A stretch of DNA of 64,000 nt from contig CAJNDS010002590.1 in NCBI GenBank assembly GCA_905221605.1, forward strand, positions 683,918 through 747,917. The letters run 5' to 3'. Shown here piece by piece: positions 11,188 through 23,400 of this stretch; the stretch's first letter is position 1, and each line of letters begins with the position of its first letter. Below the pieces are notes generated by a model. That model saw only the letters and a program-made list of their open reading frames with translations, was not told the DNA's origin and ran no database searches. The stretch comes from Symbiodinium natans. Lineage: Eukaryota > Sar > Dinophyceae > Suessiales > Symbiodiniaceae. Made by a program: the position numbers and the translations under genes.

Positions 11188-12775
11188 CTACTCATGGCTA
11201 CGTTGACTACAAGGCACAGCTGGATTCCGCTGTGGCATCGACAAGTGATGACACTTGATGAGAAATTTGCAGAAATCCTCGAGCCCGAAATGCGATCTGC
11301 GCGACAAAAACGAAAATGGTGCAGCTTCAAAATTGTGCAATGTTCCATGGATTTCCACATTTTTCCAGTTATGTGGAGGGTGGTTACACCATGTTGAACG
11401 ATGGACAGTCGCGACAGTCCCGTAGATGCGATTCACCTTTGCCTTTTCAGAGTATCTGAATGGGTTTCAGGATGTTAAACATGAACTTGCCAAGCCATGC
11501 AGAAATCGCAACTGCAAACACTTCCCACTGAAGCCATGGCCGAACGATATCCTGCCATCTCCGCCGGATGGGGTCATTGACACAATGACTCGTTGATTGA
11601 GAAACTGCTGGTTTCGAGTCCGTTGGGTTGGGTTTTCTGGGAAGCCACCCTGTGCAAGGTTGAGTGCGACTGGATGCATCTAGGATTCCAAACCACCAAT
11701 CCGAACCAGGCATTACGACCTGTGGTCAGCTTGACTTTAGTGGATGCTGGACTTGACTGTTAGGGGAGACCTCAATCCATGCATAACCATCATGTGTTGC
11801 AACAAATTTAACGAAGCCTAGCTGACCAGCCCTTCTGCCCAGAAAAGACCCAGCTTCTCCCAATTGACCAATGTCTGAGGATGCGGCGCTTCAAGCAGCT
11901 CAGTGGGCTCCAGGTCCAATGCTCGACGCAAGCGCCGCCTGCGCGCCGCGCTGGGAGGATTTTACACCACCTATAAGACTATGAGCCTTTTGAACATTAG
12001 AAACTTTCAGGAACCCATGAATTTTGGACTTCGCAGGTTAGACATGCTCTTGGTAGTACCTGGACACCAGCTGAAAGAACGCACAAAGTTATGTGGAATG
12101 GCAAAATGAAAAGAAAGCACCAGCTGAAACTGCTGGTGGACGAAAAAATCATGAAAAAACACGTGGTGTTGTGCTCCATCCTGAGCTCATTTTCTTGGAT
12201 TGCCAAGATCTAGACATGGCCATGATGGTAGAATGCTTCTCTCTAGATATCCGTGTGTCCATGGGTCAAAACATGTCAAAAGCTACGGTCAACTGTCCAA
12301 GTTTTGGGATGATTTAGGTGGTCACAGCTGTACTGGCCATTGACCTCCATCATAAACCCATGTTTCCATGTTTTCTCTGGGACTGTGCAATGGCCGATGC
12401 ACCAATGCCCAACGCGCTTCAACATGTTTTTGAACATGCTGGTTTCAGATCCTAAACTCTGCCAGCGCCTGGGTTCATGCAAGCCTGCCCAAGACATGAA
12501 CCACCTCAGTGCACAGCTGACTCTCAAGATGTGTCAAGTCATTGGCCTCAGCCAAATGCCGGTGGCGCCAGGTGGGTCCCCTGCGGGTCATTCCACAATG
12601 ACATGAGACATGGCCACCATGTGCTTCATGGCCTCATTCCTTCACCAAGCGGCGGAAGGGTCTTGCCGGAGGGTTTTTGCAGCGAGGTCTTGGGGTTCGG
12701 GTGTCAAGATTGGGGTCGTGAGAGCTTCTTTCGGCGCCGGCTCGAAGCGCGTATGTGGTGCCCAAGCCGCACGGC
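11188..12775. other. No gene recognised
   Basis: Intergenic or intronic sequence between the broken exon at 10690-11187 and the 3' end of the cyclophilin gene. I saw no exon with family signature and matched splice sites. Telomere-like words are rarer here than elsewhere in the window. Confidence 0.5.
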
Positions 12776-15700
12776 TCAGGAAACTAGGCCGCAATCCACG
12801 ATGACCTCGGCGGCTGCTTGGGCACCAAGGCCATGGATTGAGGTGCTCAGGCAAGATGATCGGGTTGGAGGATTTTGGACCTCGGGTGCCTTGAGTTAAC
12901 TTGCTGAACGCCCAAACCCTCACCCGCTCAACCCTAGATTCCCCTTATGTAATCCTGAATGCCAAACCCCTCCAACCCAGCATACCACTCTCGGATCTGG
13001 GCAACTGGGAGCTGAGGCTTATCCTCCGAACGCGACACAAAGATCTGAACCCGAAACCCTGCACAAACCCCAACGCTCCCTTTGTTGCACTTCATGAAAG
13101 TTTCATCTTGCAGTCTCGGAACTGGCATGTTGCGTCGCACACAACATGAACCCCATGAGCGCATCCACGACCTCCCAGCCAAAGAAAAGGCATAGCCCAA
13201 GCCCTTCCCTGCCGTCCTCCTTTTCGGTGCCAGCTTCGGCCTCCATCCGGTCAATGACCTTCGGGGCGCACGGAATGAAATCACACATGTTGTTTAAAAA
13301 TTGCCACATGGGTGGCTTTGCTCTGCCATGTTGCTAAGGGATGTGCAGATTCAGAATAGCTGTGCAGCTATGACCCTTCTCCAAAGCTATCAGGTTCGCG
13401 CAGTGTCATGGCATGTCATGCTTGGCCCTAAGCAATCCTTGTGCGCACGCCGGCTCCTGCGCCACAATCACTTATCGTGTTGGAGAAGTGCTTGGGAGGG
13501 TCGAATGCTCCAAATCCCCCACCACACCCACTGAATTATCATTCGACATTCCTTTCAGAAAGTAGCCGACACTGAAAATTGTAACACCCTGCACCGTGAA
13601 ACCCAAAAGCCTTAAACCTTACACCGACTCGAAAACCGAAAGGAAGCGGTTCTCGACCTGCCTCCATCCCCTCCACCACACGGCCGATGACGACGTGCTT
13701 GCCGTTGAGCTGCTTCAGCTCGCCTACGTGTAGCTTCGACTTGGCATCTCACCCGATGCAAGAAAAGGCTCTTATGATACTCTTATGCAGTATCTGCAGT
13801 GCATCTGCACCTCCGAGCCTCGAGGACTTTCCTAATCGCCTCGCTGCTGTGCCCTGATACTGCTCGGCCAGTGGACCACTTCACCAGTACCCTATGCAAC
13901 CACCATGCACTGAGCATGCAGCAACCAAGCCGGGTCCACCGAACGTGATGAAGAACTGGCAGGTGTTCGAGTTCTTGCCTCAGGCTCCAAGATGCCTCCA
14001 CAAGATGGTTGCTGTGGCTACCTCGATACCGCGTGACATGCCATGCACATGGAAACTATGGCCCCGCACCCGTGTTGGACATAGAGACGATGCCTGTGGA
14101 GGCCACGACCCTAAAATAGCCGCTGAAACAAAATCGTGGAGTTTAGAGCTAACAAAGGATGGGCACTAGATTGCCAATCTGAACAAGTCCAAAGGCATGG
14201 CGGCCACATCCAATCTCGGGCACCTAGACTTCTGACCCGTATCTCTTGGGCGATGCCGTGAGCAACTCATCCACGAGCAAATGCGGAAGCTCCGTGATGT
14301 CCTATGAAACATTTTGAAACACCTAAGGGAAATAGGTTCAGGGACCTGCTGTAGAGGTTGGTGATTAAAGCAAGGCTACAGTATCGGGCCGAGTCCCCCG
14401 GATGAAGCCGCGCCACGGTGCGCTTCCCGATCCTTTCTCTGCATGCCCCCCTCAACACTCGAAGCCCCGAAAACCTCAAATCACTAAACCCTTGAATGCC
14501 GGCTGGGAATCGTGGTGCCTCGGGCGTCATGCTTGAGCTTGAGCCCACCGGCGTCGTCCTGACTACACCATGCCCGGGCTTTAGAGCAAAAAGCGCGACA
14601 AACGCAGGGTCATGAGGTCTAAAGGTTTGGGAGTGCAAGACGGGCGCTTAGAGGGTTCCCTAGACCCTAAATCCTGAACTCGGACTTCCATGCCCACCCA
14701 GCCTTGAACTTCTTGCCGTAGATGCTTTCGCCGCCCGCACCGGTGCCGGTGACGAAGTCGCCACCCTGCCGGGTAACCCTCACAACGCACAGAACGAACA
14801 TGCCTTCAGAATCAAGCTCGATGAGGCTTTCACCGGCCCTCACGCCGTTGCCTGCATCATGAAGCCCTTGATGATCCTGTGGAAGGGCACATTCCGATAG
14901 CACATCTCCTGAAGGCAAAGGGAGCGGTGCAGGCGGGTGGTTTACCACGAAGAGACTTTGCAGGACCTCCATTTTGTGGGCAAAGGGTGGAGGGCTTGGA
15001 CCGCCAGAGGAAGACAGGGCTGCATTCCTAACATTAGCGGGTACCCGATTCTAAGGGGGTTCCCACAATGGACACGGAGAGATCCAAAAAACAGAATCGA
15101 AAACAGAGGAGAGCAAACCAGGAAACCCAAAAGAAGTCAGAAAGCCAGACCCCACAAAGAAGAAATCCGAAATCAAAACGCGGAACTCAAAAATCAAGAT
15201 CACATAAGGTATAAACAAAACAAGACGCGTTCAACAAAATCAAGCGAGTTTCGGGGACAGACGACATCAGCCAGCGGACGTCCCCAAACTCTAAAAGCCC
15301 CTAAACCCTAGAACGCTAAACCGCTAAACCTTATTAAGACAACTAGCCCTCAAACAACTCAGCCCCTAAAGACAACCTGACCCAAACCTTAATCGGCATT
15401 GAAACTGTGAGACCCAGAACTCAACATCCCAAACCCTAGAATCCCTAGATTTGTGTTCCGTGCTTTTCAACTATTCTTCTGATTTCAAAGGATGGTTGCT
15501 GAAACCCACTTCTCTCGCGGATTTCCGTGTCCTGCGGTGCTTCGAGCCCGGGTTGGGGTCAGACGCCCAGAAAGGAACCTACAGAAGCCGCAGTTTTACA
15601 CAGCCTTGCTCCACCCCAAAAAAGACGGAGGCTTCCGTCGAATCTCAACCCTAAACCTGCGGGACAAAAACAGAAAAAAAGAAAACTAAAAAAAGACCCT

Positions 15701-16276
15701 CTCCACGTGAAAACCGCGCGCCTTGCCCGACTCCTTGGACTTGCCCTTCTCCCCAGTGCAGAAGGCCTCAACGCGAGCTTTTTTGCTGCTCAGCGCTTTT
15801 GGGGTTTGGGGTTTATGGGCTTGAGGGTTTTGAGGGTTTCAGGGTTGCAGATTTCGGGTCCAGGGTTTATCGGGTCTGGGGTGTTAGGGTCAGGGTTTCG
15901 GACCCAAGGACAGCCTTTATGCTAGCGGTCAGGAGCCCAAGGTGCGAAGCTCACGGTGTGAAGCTTGGAACTAGGGGCTCGCATGCAGCTTTGCATGGCC
16001 CGGCCTTAACATGGCAGACGGGCGCGCAGCCCCACACACCAAACACCCCGAACACCCCCGAAAATCGTCACACCCACGATCACGCCTTGAAGTTGGTGCA
16101 GGCCATCGGGCTCTCCTTGTCAAAGAGCTCGACCTCGGACCCGACGGAAAGGAAGCATCGGCTAAGGCTAAGGCTTTATAGTGTTTGTAGGGCTTCGGGG
16201 GTTCTAGGTTCCTTGATGAGTCTTTCGTAGGCTTTCTTTGTTTCGGCGTCGAAGCAGTCGGGCTCGGGAATCAGGA
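12776..16276 (-). CDS. Cyclophilin-type peptidyl-prolyl cis-trans isomerase, ten traced exons
   Basis: Catalyses proline cis-trans isomerisation in protein folding. Minus-strand exons: 16212-16276 (CFDAETKKAYERLIK), 16086-16133 (VELFDKESPMACTNFK), 15722-15766 (AFCTGEKGKSKESGK), 14852-14908 (EMCYRNVPFHRIIKGFMMQ), 14703-14765 (GGDFVTGTGAGGESIYG), 14519-14558 (GGLKLKHDARG), 13940-13978 (KNSNTCQFFITFG), 13662-13723 (LNGKHVVIGRVVEGME), 13213-13258 (VIDRMEAEAGTEKED) and 12776-12816 (AAEVIVDCGLVS, stop). The order matches the whole fold, including the FHR-I and QFFIT active-site blocks. In QFFIT the usual preceding Gly-Ser is Thr-Cys. Phases fit throughout. The family block LLSMANSG, expected between KHDARG and KNSNT, was not found; a tiny exon there may be missed. 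Donors: seven GC, one GT, one GA. The initiator exon is not identified. The introns carry many telomere-like words. Confidence 0.85.
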
Positions 16277-16657
16277 CTGCAAGGTCCGCGCAATACAGCT
16301 GAGCTGTCGACGAGTCTTCGTGTGCATGAAAGGAGCATGGAAGGATGCGATCAGAAAGTCATGAAGACGAAGCATGGATACAGCAAACCTTCACCAACCT
16401 TGGCAAAAGAGGCTTGCAAATAAATATGCAAAAATGCATGCATGATCAGACGTATAACATGTGTATAGACAGAGAGTGAGGGAAAGACAGAACTGAACAT
16501 CCCCGTGTCCCCGGCAGCTCTCAAACCCTGAACCCCTTAAACCCTGAACCCCTGAAACCATCCTTAAAACCCTGAAACCCTTGAGCCGAGAACCCTTCAA
16601 AGCCCTTTAAAAGCCCTCTAAACCCTGACTAAACCCTGAGAAGCCCTTCAAAAAAAA

Positions 16658-18556
16658 AATCCCTGCACAGCTCCGTGCAACCACGCGCTGCTGGGGCGGC
16701 TTAAACCTTCGCGTTTCAAAAAAAGGATGCCTTTTGGGGTCGGGCCTTCGAGGGTTTATAAGATGTTTTTCAGGTGTATAGAGGTTTTTCAGTTTATAGG
16801 TTTTGATAGAGTTTACAGTTTAAATGTTCAGGGCTCAAGGGTGCTAGCTTACGGGTTCCAAAATGGGGAGGATCCATCGGAGCCTTACTATGCATGTTAG
16901 CCTGGGTCTCGCAAAGGGCCACTGTGGATTGATCCCGCACATTGGGATGTTGGTGGTGCAGGGATTTTCGGTTGTAGGGTCTAGGGGTTCCTGCAAATGG
17001 CACTGGCAGCGCAAGTAACTGTAGGCTTTTGGGTTCATACGCGCCTAGCCCCCAAACCCTGCACGCTCAACCTGAGGCACGGACAATGCTCTGCCCTTCT
17101 GACTCCATTCGTAGTCAGACTAGCAGGCGGTGACGTGCACAGGGCAGTTAGGGTGAGAGGGATTGTGATGATCGGTTTTGGACTTTTGGACCTGAAGCAT
17201 AAGGGACAGGGGCAGAGAGCACGTATTCAACGAAACATACAAACAAGTTGACAATGACTCTTTGGATCTCGATGGCCTTTTGTGTGAGTGCCAACCCCCC
17301 CCCCCCCCCCGCTTCCCGACCCGTCCTCAACCCCGAAAACGCAGACTCGAAAACACCGCAACCCTCAACCCGAAATCTCAGACCCTCAAAACCCCCAACC
17401 CCAAGACCCCAAAGGCCCTCAAACCATAAACCCTAAACTCTACACCCTAAACTCTAAACTCTAAACTCTAAACCCTAAACCCTAAACCCTAAACCCAAAA
17501 GCCAACCCTGTACTTCAAGCCCCGGGGAGTGCCTCGAAAAGCTCCGGCAGCCGCGAGAGCTCCGAGCCCCCGAGCGCCAGGACGTCCTTGTCAGGACGAT
17601 TTGGGGTTCATGTTCTAGCGAAGGACGACCATTATCACGACAATTATCTTCGTAGCGAGTTTTGCTCCTCGTATAAACCTGTGATTCAAGTAGCCCCTAA
17701 GGATATCATGGAGGATCTTCTTGAAGTTTTCGTTGAGGTTCTTGTCAAGGTTCCTACTTCAAGCAACCTTGAAAACCTCACTGCTCAATAGGTCAATGAG
17801 GGTGACTGCTGGTTTGTGCGGTTGACAGCACAATTAGAGATTCTAAGGCTGCAAGCCGTCGCAAGTGCCGCCACCCAGCTGAATGGGCTGTGCAGGCTTT
17901 TGCTTGTGTGCGTCAGGATGCGTGCGCGTGTCCCAGATTTTTCGAAACGGTTCCGGTTCGAGCGTTTCGAAGGCCCTCCCTGCCTTGGAGCTCAGCGAGT
18001 ACTTGATGTCGTTGGCCTGACAGGTCGACACACGTCCCCAGCAAGCACAAACCATCACTTTAGCCCGGTAGCTCTTACAGCAACCAAACGAGGGCGGCAG
18101 CTTTCTGAAGACGGATCCGCCACTACAGCCGTCTAATTGTCCGTGACAGGCCTCCACGAAGGCCTGGCCGAGCTTGAAAGCCGCCAGCTCGCCATCGATG
18201 TCGATGTCCAGGAACACCTTCTTGCTTCATTTGGGCCGTTCTGTGTCCCCTAACCCCCTAAAACACTCTGAACGAAGCCTGGGCAAAATCAGGCAACGCC
18301 ACGCGGTAAGCAGGTCAACTGCCGCATATATGCATATATCCCCATGATCAAGACCATAATGAGAAGCTTAAACCGCCACCGCAAAATGTCGACTAACATC
18401 TATACACATCCGAAAGCCCGCAGGGCAAGCCTTGCTGGTCATGGCACGGACGAAGGCGATGTTCGCGCGTGCGGACTTGAAATGACTGTTTTCTCGTTGG
18501 GCTGCTGCTCTGTCTTGGTCGTTTGGGGCGCAGGTCATGCATGGAACCTCTGACGG
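16658..18556. repeat. Segmental duplication, copy A
   Basis: About 1.9 kb shared in direct orientation with 30526-32583. Shared landmarks include ACCACGCGCTGCTGGGGCGG near the start, a block around 17040-17190 that is nearly identical, the GAGCGCCAGGACGTCCTTGT block, and GTCATGCATGGAACCTCTGA at the end. Copy A begins right after an A10 run. It lies just upstream (minus-strand sense) of the traced cyclophilin exons. At 18182-18217 it holds a cyclophilin-like strand, VFLDIDIDGELA on the minus strand. I could not connect that segment to the gene, because the exon at 16212 already supplies this part of the fold. Confidence 0.9.
17405..17500. repeat. Telomere-like CCCTAAA array, partly degenerate
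   Basis: Tandem heptamers of CCCTAAA type with CTCTAAA variants, inside duplication copy A. It is one of the cleaner arrays in the window. It is interstitial: unrelated single-copy sequence lies on both sides. Confidence 0.85.
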
Positions 18557-19229
18557 ACCAATTTTGTCCTTGTGCAGGTGCCTGGGGCTGGGGGTGCAGG
18601 GCGCTGGAACAAGATGCTTCCAAATAATGAGGAGATTCTTGCACATGTCTAGGAGGACTGTGAATGGATATTGCGAATGAACTGGGGTTGAGGGCCGAAG
18701 GTCAACTTCGCCTTGCAGGCTCAACAGCTGCCTGGGGCCGAAATGCCTAGCACAAAGGAAACTATAATATGCCATACATTCTTTTTCGAATGCTATAGAA
18801 TACTCTAGAATACTCCTTATGGCCGAAGCCTCACACGAGATTCTCCAAGGGAAACTGATGAAGATACATCCTACACATAACTGGGAGATCTAAGCAAGGA
18901 AGGCTCACTTATCCTTCAACACTTTCACCCTGCTCAAGGCACAGGTAGGGAGACCTAAACCCCAGACTTATGCAAACTGGTTCATAAAGCTGCACAGGGC
19001 AAGCCGCAACAGCGGAGCACTACCTCGAACGGATCTGGATTTGGTGCACGGGATTGGTCTCTCATGCTTACCCAGGGGCTCCTATGCTGAAGCTTTTGGA
19101 TCTGCTCTCAAAGCTTAACTTTCTTGAACCCTAATCCCTAAACCCAGACATATTTCAGCACCCTCAACCAATGGAATCAAGGAAGAACCCAGGCTCGGAA
19201 AGGGGGCCCGGCTTTCTCGGACATGCGAG

Positions 19230-19560
19230 ACCCTACCAGTAACCCCAACTGTAGCGGTCCCTTCCCGCACCTCCTCGTGTAAGAAGATGTCCACCTCCAC
19301 CTGGGCGATGGCGAGGAGGTTGGTTTGAGGCGGCCAGGCATAGGCCTAGGCTTCGAGGGCTAAGGGGCTCTGAGTCAAGACGTGAGGGTTTGAGCCTTTG
19401 AGGTTTAGGAGCTCAAGGTGAGTGCCCGAGCCTGTGGACTCCTCGTCAAGCCAGCGCTTCTCTCGTACGATTTGTCGCATGCGAGTTTCCGGTTCGATTT
19501 TCATGGCGAGTCCAAAGAATCTGGCTTCAATGAGCGTTGCGCGTATTGAGGTCTGCGCCC
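19230..19560 (-). CDS. Two exon-like segments of an unrecognised protein
   Basis: Minus-strand frames at about 19415-19555 (ATLIEARFFGLAMKIEPE followed by a basic RMRQIVREKRWLDEE stretch) and about 19235-19325 (NLLAIAQVEVDIFLHEEV) have the mixed amphipathic composition of true coding sequence. They are separated by telomere-like and simple sequence, as elsewhere in the window. I do not recognise a family, and the exact splice borders are not fixed. They lie upstream of the cyclophilin gene on the same strand. Confidence 0.4.
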
Positions 19561-19576
19561 CACGTAGACCCAAAAA

Positions 19577-19587
19577 ATCTCTCTCTC

Positions 19588-19646
<59 letters not shown>
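19577..19646. repeat. CT microsatellite
   Basis: Pure TC/CT run with a single CG interruption. Confidence 0.95.
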
Positions 19647-19647
<1 letters not shown>

Positions 19648-20516
19648 AATCTCAGTCAAGGCCACTTGGTCGAGAACTAATGTCATCCCTGTTGCTTCAG
19701 CAAATCTGCTAGGCCGCTCTTGCGGCTCTCAAAAACTAGAATCCTGCTTAGGAACCTGTCTAGCACAAACCGCAGACGGCAACGCACTGCTGGCAGGCTG
19801 CTCTCCCACCAGGTGGGCACAAGCCTTCTATCATGGCGCGATGTTGACCCTAATTCAAGCCTGACCCGCGTTTGCGGGAATCCTCAAAAATGTGGTGCTG
19901 CGGCGGTGTCTGACTAAACTGTGATGTTCCGCATTCCTTGTGCTTGCTGTCACGGCAGCCTTACAAAAGATGGAACTTAAAGTGAAGCCTTTCGGGGTCT
20001 GACATCCCGAACATCTCGTCGACAGCTCTTGTTTCCTGCCACGGCCATCCCAACTTAAGGCGATAGAACCTGGGGCGCAAGTCAAGAGGACCCGATACCC
20101 CCTCATCCTCGATCCACTTTCAGAAAGTTAACTTGCAAGACTTGACATCGCCAGCTCATCAAACAGAATGTCTTGGGCCGATGGACGGTGGGGTCATGCC
20201 AATTCCCAAACTGTAGTGCTGCGGAGTTTGTCATGTTGGGCCGCTCGTGCTCAGACCTTGTGAGTTCTCAGGAGCTCAAAGTGGGCATCTCTAACAATCC
20301 CCATAGCAAAGAGGAGCTAAAAGCTGCGCAGAAGTTGGGGGTCTGAAACTTACAAGATCCAGAGCTGCGCCGATGCACGTGAAGTCAGCATGCAAGTGCC
20401 CTCACGCCTAAAACTTCTCTGTCTAAGCAAACAGTGTTTAGGAGACTAGGAGGTATGGAATATCGGGAGGAGGCAGAAGGTATGATGTGATAGCGTTTCT
20501 GCTTTGTTGCCATCAT

Positions 20517-20716
20517 TTCCTGGGGTCACAGCTGCAACAATGAGGGCACCTTTGCTGGCTGGGTAATGCAGCCAATGTCATTGTTTCGTTTCCAAAAACT
20601 TCACCCGAGCCAACCTGTTTCTGCACAATTTCTGGTTGCTTGCAAAAGCTGGTGTAAATCAAGACGGCAAGCTGAGACTGACCTCTCGAACTAAGAACGC
20701 GCAAAATCGAGGCCAC
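20517..20716 (-). CDS. Exon-like open segment, unrecognised
   Basis: A minus-strand frame with balanced composition (SQLAVLIYTSFCKQPEIVQK, then a Cys/His cluster CPHCCSC). The cluster hints at a metal site but is too short to call a domain. No splice partner was identified. The rest of 19.65-21.4 kb shows nothing I can call. Confidence 0.3.
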
Positions 20717-21399
20717 TTCAAAACAACGGCTTTTTGGTCGACAGCCGGGCGAGGCTCCCTTTTTGGGATCCTGAAAGCAGTATGACTCAGTCTAACCCTA
20801 AGGATCCAAGTGCACTACCAGCAATCAATACGGCCCCAAAGTAACACTCTAGTAGACTATCTTCGACTACAGTACAGACTATGGTATGCTATATGGCATA
20901 CGGCATTCTACTTTCCGATTTCGACCCCAAACTGTATACACAGGTAATCATGCAATCGGACCCTGCGGGTGTGGAGGCCAAGGCCTTGAGCGCACATGCG
21001 TGGCTCGCAGTTCCTGGCCAGCGTGGCATAAGGTTCATATAGGGCTTAAGGTTGAACATCTGTTGCAGGTTTAGGGTTGAGCGATTTGGGATGCGGGCTT
21101 AGGACGTAATGCTGTGGTATAGGACTCACAAGCAGCCTCTTGTGAGGCTCGATGCGCATGATTCTCACGATGAACTGCAGTTGTGATGCTTAGCTCCTCT
21201 GGTTCTTTCCGCCTTAACCAGCTGTAGCAAACGCACAAGAGCCCATGCTGGCCCACACCCTGAACCTCTGGAATCCCATGCCCAAAACTTCAGGTAGCCT
21301 CTGCAAAGCCGAGGAAAGCTGCGACCTCCCCGCAGGAGGTGTACACTGCGCCTTCCACTGGCTGGCCTGAGGACCCAGGCGACAGGGATTCAGTTTGGG

Positions 21400-21960
21400 G
21401 GGCGGCTTTGTCTTATACTAAAGTGTTTGCACGCCCCTATTATATTAATACCGTGTAGAGAACGAAGTGAATGAACGCACGCACGAATTCATATTGTAAG
21501 TGCGTGAGTGAAAAAGCGAACAAAACCCCCAAGAAAGATAGAATGCTTCTTGAATGATTGTTCCTTGGCAGTCAATCGTCATAGACTGCTGTCTGTTGGA
21601 TCCCCCACTTCGTTCGTACTTTAATGGATTTCGTGCACTACTTATAAATTCATGAAGCTACTATGAAGGGGGGGGGGGGGGGCGAATACTGGTTTCTATA
21701 TAGTCCCCTTGAACCCCCCATTTCGTTCATTCGCAAGGTAATTTCGCGCGTGTATTCGTTTCACTCACTCCCTCACAAATTAACTTTGCTCACTCTCTTC
21801 ATTCACTAGGAGTTCGTCGACAAAGGTCGCTCTATTCGCATTGTATTCACGTATAGTATGATAATCGTGCGTTTTTCTGAAAGGATTGCCAGTTAATGAA
21901 GCCCGTATTTTAAAAACAATATAATAAGTTTATTGCGGCGCCAAAGTACACTATTATTGT
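21400..21960. other. AT-rich island, left part, with CACTTCGTTC-type words
   Basis: Composition drops abruptly to AT-rich. Short words such as GAACGAAGTGAATGAACG and CCATTTCGTTCATTCGC recur, together with a G-run at about 21668-21682. The same words reappear in 25650-27290, so the two blocks are related. No gene is visible. Confidence 0.7.
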
Positions 21961-22015
21961 CCTAAGGTCCTAAAGGGCCTCTTGTTTATGATGGAAGGGA
22001 AAAGGAAATGAACCG

Positions 22016-23360
22016 AGGTTTCCCTGTGCATTGTTGCCGGTTCTTCGTTGAACATAAGAGAAGCAAAACATCCGCCGACCCCGCTCTTGGGGTCGAGCGC
22101 TGGGAAAGCCCAACTCACACAAAAAAACTCCGCTTGAGCTCCCACACCCGACCCTTGCTTTGCCCACCCCCCCGTCCCCTAACCCCACAGAGCCCAACCC
22201 GCCCCCCCTATCCCCCCCTACATTCTTGCTGTGCCCGCCCGCATCTTCTCCCCGCTGCCGGCCGCCCCTTTGCGGGGTCGGCGGCAGTGGCGTCAGCCCT
22301 TCAATCCGGCCTGGCCGTTGTGGTCCAGTGCGGAGCACGGCCAGCCTAAAGGCTTGCCTTTTACGGGCTGCCGCCCGTGTCGCCGACCGGCCCTGAAAAT
22401 CGCATGGTTCCTTCCGGGGGGGAGCCCCGGGAGGGCAGCGGGGTCCCAAACGCGAATGCGTGGAAGTGCCGAAAACATCGTAAATGCCATGCTTTTCTGC
22501 GTTTTTGGCGGGCCGCCAAACGCCCTGGAGGGCTCATGATGCGTGACCCATCGACCCTGCTTTTTGACATTGGGCGAACATGCGAAAAAAGACCATATAC
22601 CTCAAGTTTTGGGTGGGTACCGACGCCTCAACAGGGGCGAGCATCATGAGCATCAGCGACCCGCCTCCGGGGCCACAGGAGGGCCGGGCGCCTCAACAAA
22701 GCCAGAACATCGTAAATACCGTGTTTTTCGCGTGTCTCGACACACACCTCCTTTTTTGGGGCACTGCCGCGCCTCCACGGTGAGCATCATTGACACCCAC
22801 GGTTTCGGGGGGGTCAGCCGACGCTCACGATGCGCACCCACGGGTGAGCATCATGAGCCCTTCATTTCTCCAGGGCCCTTAGGTCCCGGCTCCGGAGCCT
22901 CGCTGATGCTCATGAGGGCCTCGCTGATGCTCATGACACTCGCTTGGGGGGGGGGGGGTCCGAGGGGCCGAAAAACGTGGTAAATACCGTGTTGTTTTGC
23001 GTGTTGTGCGAAAAACTGTTCAAAACGTCCTCGTTATGGCTGCCGTGTATGCACGCAGCGCCAACCGTGCGCACGTCGCGTGGGTTGGCGCTGCTCCAAG
23101 GGCAGCTCCCCGAAGCCCTGGGGGGTGGGGGCGGGCGACAGCGGCCAAGGCATCCAAAACCAAGGGGTCTATAGCCACCTGTTCGCATGCGGGCCCAGGC
23201 TGCTGATGCTCGTGATGCTCGCCTGGGGGCAAGGGCCGGGAACAGAAAAAGGCGCCCAACCTCGGAGAATACGTGTTTTTTCTCGGGAAAACATGGGTTT
23301 CGTCGTTCTTTTGGACGTGCGTGTTGCGACTTTTGACCCCCCGTTGATGCCAATGAGCAC
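22016..23360. other. GC-rich block with recurring words, no gene recognised
   Basis: Three diverged copies of a word of the type ATCGTAAATACCGTGTTTTT occur near 22470, 22706 and 22975. A second word, GAGCATCATGAG, or its reverse form CTGATGCTCATGA occurs near 22640, 22780, 22845, 22900, 22925 and 23203. Open frames exist on both strands but have the Arg/Pro/Ala bias of GC-rich non-coding DNA. Telomere-like words are absent here, unlike in the flanks. Confidence 0.6.
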
Positions 23361-23400
23361 GCGCGCTCAAGCTCTCGCGCACGCCCGAGCACACACGCGC

